NCBI GenBank assembly: GCA_009785015.1
Contig: WQXD01000093.1
Span: 1 to 11,118, forward strand
Length of the DNA stretch: 11,118 nt
Direction of reading: 5' to 3'
Origin: Oscillospiraceae bacterium
GTDB taxonomy: Bacteria; Bacillota_A; Clostridia; Oscillospirales; WRJC01
Position 1 is the stretch's first letter. The number at the start of each line of letters is the position of its first letter. Below, piece by piece: positions 1 through 8,500 of this stretch. The translations under genes and the position numbers were made by a program. The notes under the pieces were generated by a model. It ran no database searches. It saw only the letters and a program-made list of their open reading frames with translations, and had not been told where the DNA came from.

Positions 1-27
1 AAAATTTATCAAAATGGAGGAAAGATC
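1..27 (+). other. Leader immediately upstream of frr
   Basis: The segment holds the frr Shine-Dalgarno (TGGAGG at 15-20) and otherwise A/T-rich sequence. A short frame ends at TGA 29-31, overlapping the frr ATG, but nothing in its nine codons identifies an upstream gene such as pyrH. No promoter is recognisable in so short a piece. Confidence 0.5.
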
Positions 28-582
28 ATGAAAGCGAATCTAAAAGAATTCGAAGAAAAAATGCAGAAACAGATAAGCGGATATGAAAAATTACTCACCA
101 CAATCAGGGCGGGCCGCGCAAATCCCGCCATACTCGATAAAATCCAGGTCGACTATTACGGGACGCCGACGCAGATAAACCAAATGGCGGATGTAAAAAT
201 TCCTGACGCGAGGACTATTATCATAATCCCGTGGGACGCTTCCGGCCTTAAATCCATCGAAAAGGCGATAAACGCGTCTGACCTCGGGATAAACCCCATG
301 AACGACGGAAAAATCATACGGCTGACCATAGCGGCTCCCACGGAGGAAAAAAGAAAAGAACTCACAAAGCAAGTCGCCAAGATGTCAGAGGAAGCGAAAG
401 TCCATTTGAGGAATGTACGCCGTGAAGCCAATGAAAAATTCAAAGATATGAAAAAAAAGAGCGAAATGAGCGAAGATGAGCAAAAAAAGGCCGAAAAAGA
501 CGTTCAGGAGATGTTGGATAAATTCATCAAGGAAGTGGATTCGGTGACGGCGAAAAAAGACAAGGAAATTATGGAAATTTAA
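28..582 (+). CDS. frr: Ribosome recycling factor (RRF)
   Basis: With EF-G, RRF splits the post-termination 70S ribosome in the cytoplasm so that subunits can be reused. The 184-residue product has the usual family length (about 185). Family hallmarks are visible: IRAGRANP near residues 26-33, YYGTPT near 43-48, PWDASGLKSIEKAI near 68-81, SDLGINP, a TEEKRKEL segment, the RNVRREAN helix near 128-135 with its conserved arginines, and the C-terminal KDKEIMEI. The two long charged segments match the three-helix bundle of domain I. The usual TPTP turn reads TPTQ here, a small deviation. The start is supported by TGGAGG at 15-20, seven bases before the ATG. It is the first gene in the window; pyrH normally precedes it in Firmicutes, but the 27 upstream bases do not show it. 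uppS follows after 4 bases. Confidence 0.97.
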   Translation: MKANLKEFEEKMQKQISGYEKLLTTIRAGRANPAILDKIQVDYYGTPTQINQMADVKIPDARTIIIIPWDASGLKSIEKAINASDLGINPMNDGKIIRLTIAAPTEEKRKELTKQVAKMSEEAKVHLRNVRREANEKFKDMKKKSEMSEDEQKKAEKDVQEMLDKFIKEVDSVTAKKDKEIMEI

Positions 583-586
583 AAAT

Positions 587-1309
587 ATGGCAAAAAAATC
601 GGATTTGAATACAAACGGCGAAAATATTCCCGGACATATAGCGATAATTATGGACGGAAACGGCCGCTGGGGAACGGCGCGCGGCTTGCCCAGAAGCGCG
701 GGTCATTCCAAAGGAGCCCAAACGCTCAGAAAGATCGTGGAATATTGCGTAAAAATAAAGCTCGAAACGCTGACTGTTTACGCTTTCTCGAGCGAAAACT
801 GGACGCGCCCCGAAGATGAAATCGACGCGCTGATGAAAATATTCGACAAACACATGGACGATTTTTTAATCAAACTCGCCGAAAAAGACGTGGAAGTAAA
901 ATTTATCGGGGATATAGATAAATTCAAAGAAATAAATCCGAAAATGTTTGCCAAAATGAGCGATATACAAATTAAAACATCCGGAAAAACCATGAAATTG
1001 AACATCGCCATGAATTACGGAGGCAAGGCCGAAATAACAAATGCGGCAAACAGGGCTTTTGAAAAAAACCGCGGACAGCAAATCACGGGTGAAATGATCG
1101 AAGCCGAATTATACACTTCAGGCCAAAAAAATCCGGATTTGATCATAAGGACGGCGGGCGAAAAAAGGCTTTCGAATTTTTTGCTGTGGCAGGGGGCGTA
1201 TTCCGAATTTTGGTTTACCGAAGTATTATGGCCGGATTTCAACGAAAAAATATTAAACGAGGCTATAATCGATTTTTCCGGCAGGAAAAGGCGTTACGGA
1301 GGAACATAG
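587..1309 (+). CDS. uppS: Isoprenyl transferase (undecaprenyl diphosphate synthase)
   Basis: This cis-prenyltransferase extends farnesyl diphosphate with eight isopentenyl units to undecaprenyl diphosphate, the lipid carrier for peptidoglycan and other wall polymers. The 240-residue length is normal. Motifs in order: HIAIIMDGNGRW at 17-28 with the catalytic Asp23, RGLPRSAGH at 32-40, SSENWTRP at 68-75, NYGG at 143-146, and IRTAGEKRLSNFLLWQ at 187-202. In that last motif Arg188, Arg194 and Ser196 correspond to the isopentenyl-diphosphate-binding residues. It is followed by AYSEFWFTEVLWPDF and a C-terminal RRYGG (usually RRFGG). There is no signal peptide, as expected for a cytoplasmic, membrane-associated enzyme. 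The start has no strong Shine-Dalgarno; an AAGGAAA lies about 18 bases upstream inside frr, so translation is probably coupled to frr. The upstream isoprenoid genes dxr and ispG are in the same cluster. Confidence 0.97.
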   Translation: MAKKSDLNTNGENIPGHIAIIMDGNGRWGTARGLPRSAGHSKGAQTLRKIVEYCVKIKLETLTVYAFSSENWTRPEDEIDALMKIFDKHMDDFLIKLAEKDVEVKFIGDIDKFKEINPKMFAKMSDIQIKTSGKTMKLNIAMNYGGKAEITNAANRAFEKNRGQQITGEMIEAELYTSGQKNPDLIIRTAGEKRLSNFLLWQGAYSEFWFTEVLWPDFNEKILNEAIIDFSGRKRRYGGT

Positions 1310-1313
1310 ATAA

Positions 1314-2147
1314 ATGCTGAAGCGTATTATAACCGCGGCTGTCGCCCTGTTGGTTTTTATTCCCGCGTTGTTTTTTTCGCACACCGTGTTTTTCGATGTA
1401 TTTATAGCGGCGGGTTCGTTAGTCGGAACAGTGGAGCTCTTAAAATGCGTGGGGATTATAAACAAATACGCGATATCCGCCCCTTCCATGTTTGTCTCCT
1501 TCATAATCCCGCTCATATTCAGGTATGTTTCAAACGAAGCGATCGTGCTCATCGTCATCGCGTATTTGTTTTATCTGCTGTACGCGGCGGTTTTCGCGAG
1601 AAAATATAACACCACAAACGATATAGCTCTCTGTTTTTTTTCGACTGTTTTCGTGACTATATCGTTTACAAGCATAATAATAACAAGGCAGCTCCCCCAC
1701 GGCCAGATCATATACCTGATGATATTTATAGGGGCCTGGTCTACGGACACGTTTTCGTACTTCGCAGGAAAACTGTTCGGCAAACACAAATTCATCCCCG
1801 ATGTTTCACCCAATAAAACAATAGAAGGCGTAATCGGAGGCGTTGTGTTCTGTTCAATTTCGTTTGTGTTATATGGCTTTATAATAGCGCGCATAAACAA
1901 TATCACGGCCCAACCCGATTATCTGATACTCGCCTGCGCCGGAATCGCCACCGCTTTCATCGCGATACTCGGGGATCTGTCCATGTCCGCAATCAAAAGA
2001 AATTACAAAATCAAAGACTTCGGCACGATATTTCCGGGGCACGGGGGCATATTGGACAGATGCGACAGCGTTATGGCGGTGGCCCCGATTATAATGATTA
2101 TCGGGGCAATATTCATAAAAATCGAACAATACGGATTATTTATATAG
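1314..2147 (+). CDS. cdsA: Phosphatidate cytidylyltransferase (CDP-diglyceride synthase)
   Basis: CdsA is an integral membrane enzyme that makes CDP-diacylglycerol from phosphatidate and CTP, the branch point for all phospholipids. The 277 residues contain about eight hydrophobic segments, beginning with a strong N-terminal one (residues 5-22). The nucleotide/metal region starts at WSTDTFSYFAGKLFGKHK (142-159), followed by SPNKTIEG. The family signature lies at 225-251: SAIKR, then KD, then PGHGGILDRCD. The signature's penultimate residue is Cys250, where Leu, Ile, Val, Met, Phe or Thr is usual; all charged catalytic positions are kept. The start is supported by GGAGG at 1298-1302, eleven bases before the ATG and inside the end of uppS. 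The gap to uppS is 4 bases, and dxr follows almost immediately. Placement between uppS and dxr is the standard Firmicute order. Confidence 0.96.
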   Translation: MLKRIITAAVALLVFIPALFFSHTVFFDVFIAAGSLVGTVELLKCVGIINKYAISAPSMFVSFIIPLIFRYVSNEAIVLIVIAYLFYLLYAAVFARKYNTTNDIALCFFSTVFVTISFTSIIITRQLPHGQIIYLMIFIGAWSTDTFSYFAGKLFGKHKFIPDVSPNKTIEGVIGGVVFCSISFVLYGFIIARINNITAQPDYLILACAGIATAFIAILGDLSMSAIKRNYKIKDFGTIFPGHGGILDRCDSVMAVAPIIMIIGAIFIKIEQYGLFI

Positions 2148-2153
2148 AGGTGG
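2146..2153 (+). promoter_or_regulatory. Shine-Dalgarno that overlaps the annotated dxr GTG start
   Basis: AGAGGTGG is a good match to the anti-Shine-Dalgarno complement, but it covers the GTG at 2150-2152 instead of preceding it. It would place the ribosome about 5 bases before the AUA codon at 2159-2161. It directly follows the cdsA stop (TAG at 2145-2147), so termination-reinitiation coupling is also possible. The sequence is seen directly; its role in choosing the start is inference. Confidence 0.55.
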
Positions 2154-3325
2154 CAGAAATAAACATATCTATACTCGGTTCAACCGGCTCAGTGGGGAGC
2201 TCTTCTCTTGAAGTCATAGAAACACTCCGTGAAAACGGCGGCGATTATGAAATTTTCGCCCTGTGCGCGAATAAAAATATCGTTCTTCTTGAAAATCAAA
2301 TCCGGAAATTCAAGCCGGAATTTTGCGTGGTTTGCGAAAAATGGGCCGCAGATGAACTGAAAATAAAGACAGGCGATACAAAAACCAAAGTTCTGGAAGG
2401 CATGGACGGCATCAATTTCATCGCGTCGCATCCCAAAACAGATTACGTGATAAACGCGCTGATGGGCCAGATAGGCTTAAAACCCACTCTGACCGCGATA
2501 AAATCGAAAAAAAACATCGGACTCGCCAACAAAGAACCGCTTGTGGCTGCCGGCGATATAGTCATGGCGGAAGCGAAAAAGCACAAAGTGGATATACTAC
2601 CCATCGACAGCGAACACAACGCCATTTATCAGTGCCTTATAGGCGAACAAAAAAACGAGATAGACAAGTTGACTCTGACCGCTTCGGGCGGGCCGTTTTA
2701 CGGCAGAAGCAAAGAACAGCTCAAAGACGTGAAAATCGAGGAGGCTTTGCGGCACCCGACATGGAAAATGGGCAAAAAAATCACGATCGATTCCGCCACC
2801 ATGATGAATAAAGGGCTTGAGCTTGTCGAAGCCTGCCACTTGTTTTGCGTGCCGCCCGATGATATAGAAATATTGATACACAGGGAAAGCATTATACATT
2901 CACTCGTGCAATTCAAGGACAAATCGGTGAAATGCCTGATGAGCCTGCCGGATATAAAAATGTGCGCGCATTACGCCCTGACATACGCAAATGGGGGAAA
3001 AAGGGAGCTTAGTTCATGTAAAGAACTCGACTTGACAAAGATAAAAACTTTGAATTTCGAAAAGCCCGATGACGCCACATTCGTGTTTTTGGATTTGGCG
3101 CGTCATTGTATAAAACAAAAAGGAACTCTGCCCGCCGCCATGAACGCGGCCAACGAAGCGGCGGTGGACTTGTTTTTGGATGGCAGGATAGCTTTTTTGG
3201 ATATATTCGAATTGGTGCAGAAAGCCGTCGAAAAACATAAAAATATAAAAAATCCGGATATAGAAGCCATTATAGCCACGGCAGACGAGCAAAAAAGAGA
3301 AATTACGGATATTTTTGGAGGTTAG
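2150..3325 (+). CDS. dxr: 1-deoxy-D-xylulose 5-phosphate reductoisomerase
   Basis: Dxr converts DXP to 2-C-methyl-D-erythritol 4-phosphate with NADPH, the committed step of the MEP isoprenoid pathway and the target of fosmidomycin. Numbered from the GTG, motifs are: NADPH-binding GSTGSVG at 10-16, GLANKEPL near 124-131, IDSEHNAI at 152-159 with metal ligands Asp153 and Glu155, LTASGGPF near 176-183, HPTW at 202-205 in the active-site loop, and DSATMMNKGLE ending in metal ligand Glu224. The usual HPQSIIHS reads HRESIIHS (244-251) and the next segment is diverged (MCAHYALTYANG). Length is 391 residues, normal for the family. The start is uncertain. An upstream in-frame ATG at 2060 would add 30 residues read through cdsA and is rejected. 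GTG at 2150 is the first usual start after the cdsA stop, but the Shine-Dalgarno overlaps it; AUA at 2159 fits the family's N-terminus better. Confidence 0.95.
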   Translation: MAEINISILGSTGSVGSSSLEVIETLRENGGDYEIFALCANKNIVLLENQIRKFKPEFCVVCEKWAADELKIKTGDTKTKVLEGMDGINFIASHPKTDYVINALMGQIGLKPTLTAIKSKKNIGLANKEPLVAAGDIVMAEAKKHKVDILPIDSEHNAIYQCLIGEQKNEIDKLTLTASGGPFYGRSKEQLKDVKIEEALRHPTWKMGKKITIDSATMMNKGLELVEACHLFCVPPDDIEILIHRESIIHSLVQFKDKSVKCLMSLPDIKMCAHYALTYANGGKRELSSCKELDLTKIKTLNFEKPDDATFVFLDLARHCIKQKGTLPAAMNAANEAAVDLFLDGRIAFLDIFELVQKAVEKHKNIKNPDIEAIIATADEQKREITDIFGG

Positions 3326-3327
3326 CT

Positions 3328-4425
3328 ATGGGAATCGTTTTATCGGTTTTTAGTTTTGTATTTTTCAATATTTTAATACCGCTGTTTGTGCTCGGTTTTC
3401 TCATATTTGTGCATGAGCTCGGCCATTATCTGGCTGCCCGGATGTTTAAAACAGCGATAAAAGAATTTGCCGTGGGTATGGGCCCGAAAATTTTTTCCGT
3501 GAAAAGCAAAAAAACCAAGATCGTGTACGCGGTACGCGCGATTCCGATAGGGGGGGCTTTGACGATGCACGGCGAAGACGAAGAATCCGAAGTTGAAAAC
3601 GCCGTGAGCAAAAAACCCGTCTGGCAGAGGTTTGTTATTTTATCCGCCGGTTCTTTTATGAACATATTGCTGGGGTTTATTATCATGGCTGTTTTCGTTT
3701 CGGGGGCGCGGGGATTCAATTCGACAAAAGTGAACAGGTTTGTCGAGGGCTATTCCGTTTCAAACACAGGCGAAAACGCCGAAGAACGTTTGATGGAAGG
3801 CGATGAAATATTAAAAATAAACGGCAGTTCCATAAATGTGTATAATGATTTGCTTTACGCCGTTTTGAGGGAAGGAAAAGATCCCGTCGAAATGACGGTG
3901 CTCAGGGACGGCGAGCAATTGGAATTGAAAAATGTAAGGTTCCCGACGATTACAGAGGACGGGATCATATTCGGTATTATAGATTTCGAAAGCCAGCCTT
4001 ACGCCAAGACGTTTACCACGGTAGTCCATCAAACTTTTTTCCAGTCGTTTGCCACGATAAAAATGGTTTGGAGCACGGTTTTCGATTTGCTCACGGGCAG
4101 ATACGGAATGGAAGCGGTTTCGGGGCCCGTGGGTATCACGCAGACAATCGGGAACACGGCGAAAGAAGCCGCCGCGAGCGACGAAGGATTTAAAGGCCTG
4201 TTGTTTTTGCTCGCGCTCATAACCATGAATTTGGGAGTTGTAAACCTGCTGCCCCTGCCGGCGCTTGACGGAGGGCGGATAATATTTTTGATCATCGAAC
4301 TGACGAGAGGCAAACCGATGAAACCGGAGCACGAGGGATATGTTCATCTGGCGGGTTTCGCGATTTTGATTCTGTTTATGATTTTTGTGACATACAAAGA
4401 TATCATGAAATTGATAACGGGGTGA
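3328..4425 (+). CDS. rseP: RIP metalloprotease RseP (site-2 protease family)
   Basis: RseP is a zinc metalloprotease of the membrane that cuts transmembrane segments, such as anti-sigma factors and signal-peptide remnants. The 365 residues show an N-terminal membrane segment (about 10-36) holding the zinc motif HELGH at 29-33. A second segment (about 101-125) follows, then a single PDZ domain (about 130-205, with MEGDEILKING). Two C-terminal membrane segments lie near 289-309 and 338-356. The third zinc ligand is Asp314 in NLLPLPALDGGR (306-317). The family's AGPxxN sequence reads AGSFMN (107-112), an unusual loss of the proline. The start is well supported: TGGAGG at 3316-3321, six bases before the ATG. 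Only 2 bases separate it from dxr. The substrate in this organism cannot be told from the sequence; YluC/RasP-type roles are known in Firmicutes. Confidence 0.96.
   Translation: MGIVLSVFSFVFFNILIPLFVLGFLIFVHELGHYLAARMFKTAIKEFAVGMGPKIFSVKSKKTKIVYAVRAIPIGGALTMHGEDEESEVENAVSKKPVWQRFVILSAGSFMNILLGFIIMAVFVSGARGFNSTKVNRFVEGYSVSNTGENAEERLMEGDEILKINGSSINVYNDLLYAVLREGKDPVEMTVLRDGEQLELKNVRFPTITEDGIIFGIIDFESQPYAKTFTTVVHQTFFQSFATIKMVWSTVFDLLTGRYGMEAVSGPVGITQTIGNTAKEAAASDEGFKGLLFLLALITMNLGVVNLLPLPALDGGRIIFLIIELTRGKPMKPEHEGYVHLAGFAILILFMIFVTYKDIMKLITG
4419..4425 (+). promoter_or_regulatory. Shine-Dalgarno of ispG, embedded in the rseP stop
   Basis: GGGGTGA contains the alternative GTG start (4422) and the TGA stop of rseP (4423-4425). 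Its spacing of five to six bases to the ATG at 4431 favours the ATG as the true start and suggests coupled translation of rseP and ispG. The spacing is seen in the sequence; the coupling is inferred. Confidence 0.6.
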
Positions 4426-4430
4426 AATTC

Positions 4431-5525
4431 ATGAAACAACGCAGAAAAACAAAAGAAATAAAAGTGGGAAGCGTAAAAATCGGCAAGGATAACAAAATAA
4501 GCGTGCAATCTATGATCAAAGCGGCTCCCGGTGATTTCGAAGGGATAAAAAATCAAATCGGGGAACTCAAAGCCGCGGGTTGTGATATTGTCAGGATGGC
4601 GGTGACGGATTTTGAAAGCGTGAAAACGATTTCCAAATTGAAAGAATTGGCCGCCGCCGATAAACGCTACGATATACCGCTTGTGGCCGACATACATTTC
4701 AACTATAAACTGGCATTGGAATCGGCTCACGCGGGAATCGACAAAATCAGGATAAACCCCGGAAATATCGGAAGCGAGGACAAAGTAAAATCGATTGCCG
4801 ATGTGTGCCGGGGAAAAAAAATACCGATAAGGATAGGAGTAAACGGGGGCTCTCTCGAAAAACCCATATTGGAAAAATATGGCAATTCGAGCGCCGAAGC
4901 CTTGGTTCAAAGCGCGGCGTATAATATAAGATTATTGGAAAAATTCGATTTTACGGATATAATCGCAGCGATAAAATCTTCGGATGTAAACAAAATGATA
5001 GAAGCGAATTTGATTTTGGCCGATTTGTGCGATTATCCGCTCCACATAGGCGTAACGGAAGCGGGCCCGGCCCATATGGGCCTGATAAAAAACGCCGTGG
5101 GGATAGGGACTCTGCTTCAAAACGGGATAGGGGACACGATAAGGGTGACGCTTTCCGCCGATCCGGTCCTGGAAGTTTACGAAGGGATTTCGATACTGAA
5201 GGCGCTTGGCCTTTACGGCAGATCCATCGATATAATATCCTGCCCCACATGCGGGAGATGCAGAGCCGAAGTCATAAGCATAACAAACGAACTTGAAAAG
5301 CGGCTTATACCGATTGAAAAAGATCTGAAAGAAAGTACAAAAATAAAAATCGCCGTGATGGGCTGCGCGGTAAACGGACCGGGAGAAGCCAAGGAAGCCG
5401 ACTTCGGAATTGCGGGGACAAACGACGGCTTTTTATTTTTCAAGCAAGGCGAACCGGGGAAAAAAATTCCGGCGGAGAAAGCCGTCGATATACTTGTCGA
5501 TGAACTGAAAAGGCTGGTAAAGTGA
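4431..5525 (+). CDS. ispG: 4-hydroxy-3-methylbut-2-en-1-yl diphosphate synthase (flavodoxin/ferredoxin-dependent)
   Basis: IspG (GcpE) opens the cyclic diphosphate MEcPP to HMBPP using a [4Fe-4S] cluster, the penultimate MEP step. The 364 residues form the usual bacterial two-domain layout: a TIM barrel with VADIHFNYKLAL (85-96) and IRINPGNIG (106-114), then a C-terminal cluster domain. Cluster ligands are Cys271 and Cys274 in SCPTCGRC, Cys312 in MGCAVNGPGEA, and Glu319. An extra Cys277 sits three residues after the second ligand. The usual QSMTNT-type segment reads QSMIKAAPGD (26-35), a notable deviation in a normally conserved loop. The start is taken at ATG 4431 because GGGGTGA (4419-4425) stands six bases before it. 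A GTG at 4422, overlapping the rseP stop, would add three residues. It replaces proS, which occupies this slot in Bacillus. Confidence 0.95.
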   Translation: MKQRRKTKEIKVGSVKIGKDNKISVQSMIKAAPGDFEGIKNQIGELKAAGCDIVRMAVTDFESVKTISKLKELAAADKRYDIPLVADIHFNYKLALESAHAGIDKIRINPGNIGSEDKVKSIADVCRGKKIPIRIGVNGGSLEKPILEKYGNSSAEALVQSAAYNIRLLEKFDFTDIIAAIKSSDVNKMIEANLILADLCDYPLHIGVTEAGPAHMGLIKNAVGIGTLLQNGIGDTIRVTLSADPVLEVYEGISILKALGLYGRSIDIISCPTCGRCRAEVISITNELEKRLIPIEKDLKESTKIKIAVMGCAVNGPGEAKEADFGIAGTNDGFLFFKQGEPGKKIPAEKAVDILVDELKRLVK

Positions 5526-5526
5526 A

Positions 5527-8500
5527 ATGGAAACAAACGACCAAAAGCTGTTTTTTGACATATTCAACAAATATTCCCCGTCGGAGAAGGAAAAAAACAT
5601 ATTAAACAACGCGCGCAATATAAAAATCTCGACGGACCGGGAACAAAGACTGATTGAAATAGAGCTGTGTTTCGAAAATCTCGTGGAAAAAGATTTTTTG
5701 CGCGCCACGGAACAAAAATTATGCGAAATATATAATTTAAACGGAATGTTTTTCAAACCGAAATACAAAAAAGAACTTTTCTGCGACGAATATTTTGCCC
5801 AGATATTGGCGGAAGCGAAACGCCGGACAGCGGACGTATGTTTTTTAATGGACAGCGAAATAAAATCGGAAAACGAAAAAATCAAAATATCTTTGGCGCA
5901 CGGCGGAAAAAATTATCTCGAAGAAGCGGCGAATTTCGTCGATTTGTTGAAAAAAATAATCGCGAGCGAATTTGATTTTTACGCCGACATAGAACTCGGC
6001 GGAATTGTCGCATTATACAAAAACGATGAACAGGATATAGCAAATACCGCAAAAAATTTAAAAAAAATCGAAGATGAAGTAAAAAACGGGTTAAAGGAAC
6101 AAAAAACGGCGAAAAAAATAGAAAAGGAGACAAAAAAACGCGAACTCCAGCGGGAAAAAGCCGAAAAAATATATTCCAAAACAAATAAACTGATAGATTC
6201 GGAAAGTTTGACAAATTCGGCAAATCCGGAAGCGGAAAACAACGCGGTTTTTTATGACGAACAAACCGGAATTCTGGTTTCCGGATTTTTAAAGACAAAT
6301 TTTTTACAAAAGGAACATATATTTTCAATATCCGAAACAAACGAAGAAGAAATTTCGCCGGACGATTTGATTCCCATCAGCGCGATCGACGGCGATATGG
6401 TCATAAATTCCGAAATGGGCGAATCGAGCGGATTTGTCGTGACCTGCGGAAAAATATTTTCGATAGAAAGCAAAGATTTGAGAAGGTCGGATAAAAAAAG
6501 CGCGGTTATAAAAATCACCGATTATTGTTCTTCCATAATAGTCAAGCTCATAGACACCGAAAAAAACGTTTCGCGGCTTTTAAAAAACATAGAAGAAGGA
6601 GATTACGCGATAATTTCGGGCGAGGCGAAATTCGACGATTACGACGAGGAAATAGTGGTGAATCTGGATTCGCTGACAAAAATAAAAGAATTTAAAAATA
6701 TCGATAACGCCCCGAAAAAAAGGGTTGAATTACATCTGCACACCGCAATGTCGAACATGGACGCCACGATAAAACCGGAAGAAATCATAAAACACGCGCA
6801 TAAAACGGGGCACAGGGCAGTAGCCTTGACCGATCACGGGAATGTCCAGGCTTTTCCGGAAGCCATGCTCGCCAAAGAAAAGTTAAAATTAAAAGAGGGC
6901 GAAGAATTTAAAATCATTTACGGAATTGAAGGGTACCTTTCAGACGATTCCGGGAGTTCCGTCGTGGGCAAAGTGAACGCCAGGTTCAACGAAGACATAT
7001 TTATCATATTTGACATAGAAACCACCGGCTTGTCGCCTTCCAATTGCGGAATAACCGAAATCGGGGCGGTGAAAATAAAAGAAGGCGAAATAATCGAAGA
7101 ATTCAACACCTTCGTAAACCCCGGGATGCCCATTCCGCAAAAAACCATAGAACTGAACGGAATAACCGATGAAACCGTAAAAGACGCTCCGAAAATAAGG
7201 GAAGCGCTCAAAAGTTTTTTTGATTTCGCGGGAAATAACATGCTCGTGGCGCACAATGCCGCCTTTGATATCGGATTTATAAAAAAATACGCTTCGGTTT
7301 GCCAATATGATTTTACAAACCCATATCTCGATACGCTCGCCATGTCGAGAAATATAAACAAGGATTTAAAACGCCACAATCTCGAGGCGCTCGTGGAATT
7401 TTACAAAATAGAGCAGTTCCGGCACCACAGGGCCTGCGACGACGCGCGCGTGCTCGCTATGATTTTTATGAACATGGCGGAGCAGATGAAGTCCTTCGGG
7501 GTGCTCACGGTCTTTGAAATGAACGAAATGGCGAGCTCAGCCGAAAGGCAGACATATCACATAATCCTGCTCGTACAAAACAAAACGGGTTTGAAAAACC
7601 TGTATAAAATAGTTTCCGAGAGTTATTTGGACTATTTTTACAAAAGGGCGAAAATTCCGAAATCCGTTTTGGAAAATTACCGCGAGGGCATTATAGTTGG
7701 TTCGGCCTGTGAATCGGGAGAACTCTTTTCCGCGGTGACCGAAGGAAAAAAAGATGAAGAACTCAAAAAAATCGCGGAATTTTACGATTATTTGGAAATC
7801 CAGCCGATTGGCAACAATATGTTTTTGGTGAACAACGGGACGGTGCCAAACGAAGAAGCCCTAAAAAAACTCAACATGAAAATAATAGAAATCGGAGAAA
7901 AAACAAATAAACCCGTAGTGGCCACCGGAGATGTGCATTTTTTGGAAAAACACGACGAAATATCGCGCAAAATACTTTTGGCGGGGATGAAATTTTCCGA
8001 TTCCGACAGGCACATACCGCTGTATTACAGAACCACAGACGAAATGCTCGGAGAATTTTCCTATCTTCAAAAAGAAAAAGCGTATGAGATTGTCGTCGAA
8101 AATACAAATAAAATAGCGGATATGATAGAAGACGTGCGCCCCATCCCCAAAGGTTCGTATACCCCGAAAATGGAAGGCGCGGAAGAAAGGCTGAAAGAGA
8201 TCTGCCACAAAAAAGCGGTTGAAATATATAAAGACCCGCTGCCGGAAATCGTGAAAAAAAGGCTTGAAAGGGAATTGGAGGCAATAATAGAAAACGGGTT
8301 TGCCGTCTTATACGTCATCGCCATGGATTTGGTTTCAAACAGCGAAAAAAAAGGCTATCTCGTGGCCTCGAGGGGGTCTGTGGGTTCGTCTTTCGTGGCC
8401 ACTTTGGCAGGAATAACCGAAGTGAACCCTCTGCCTCCGCATTATTGGTGCAAAAACAAAAACTGCGCCTATTCGGAATTTATAACCGACGGCTCCTTCG

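Noticed and set aside
451..458. Run of eight A in frr (and another at 8345-8352 in polC) as slippage or phase-variation sites
   Set aside because: Such runs come from Lys codons in A-rich genes, both genes are essential, and both frames stay intact with conserved sequence on either side.
2060..2149. In-frame ATG that would extend Dxr by 30 residues
   Set aside because: The extension is read through the end of cdsA in another frame, is unlike any Dxr N-terminus, and has no reason to be used with AGAGGTGG at 2146-2153.
3811..4910. Two adjoining long - strand reading frames (178 and 188 codons) opposite rseP and ispG
   Set aside because: They lie opposite two clear genes, have no recognisable motif, and show low-complexity Phe/Tyr/Arg-rich composition typical of the complement of Lys/Glu/Ile-rich coding sequence.
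5027..5296. 89-codon + strand frame inside ispG
   Set aside because: It is Arg/Gly/Pro-rich shadow sequence in another frame of ispG, with no motif.
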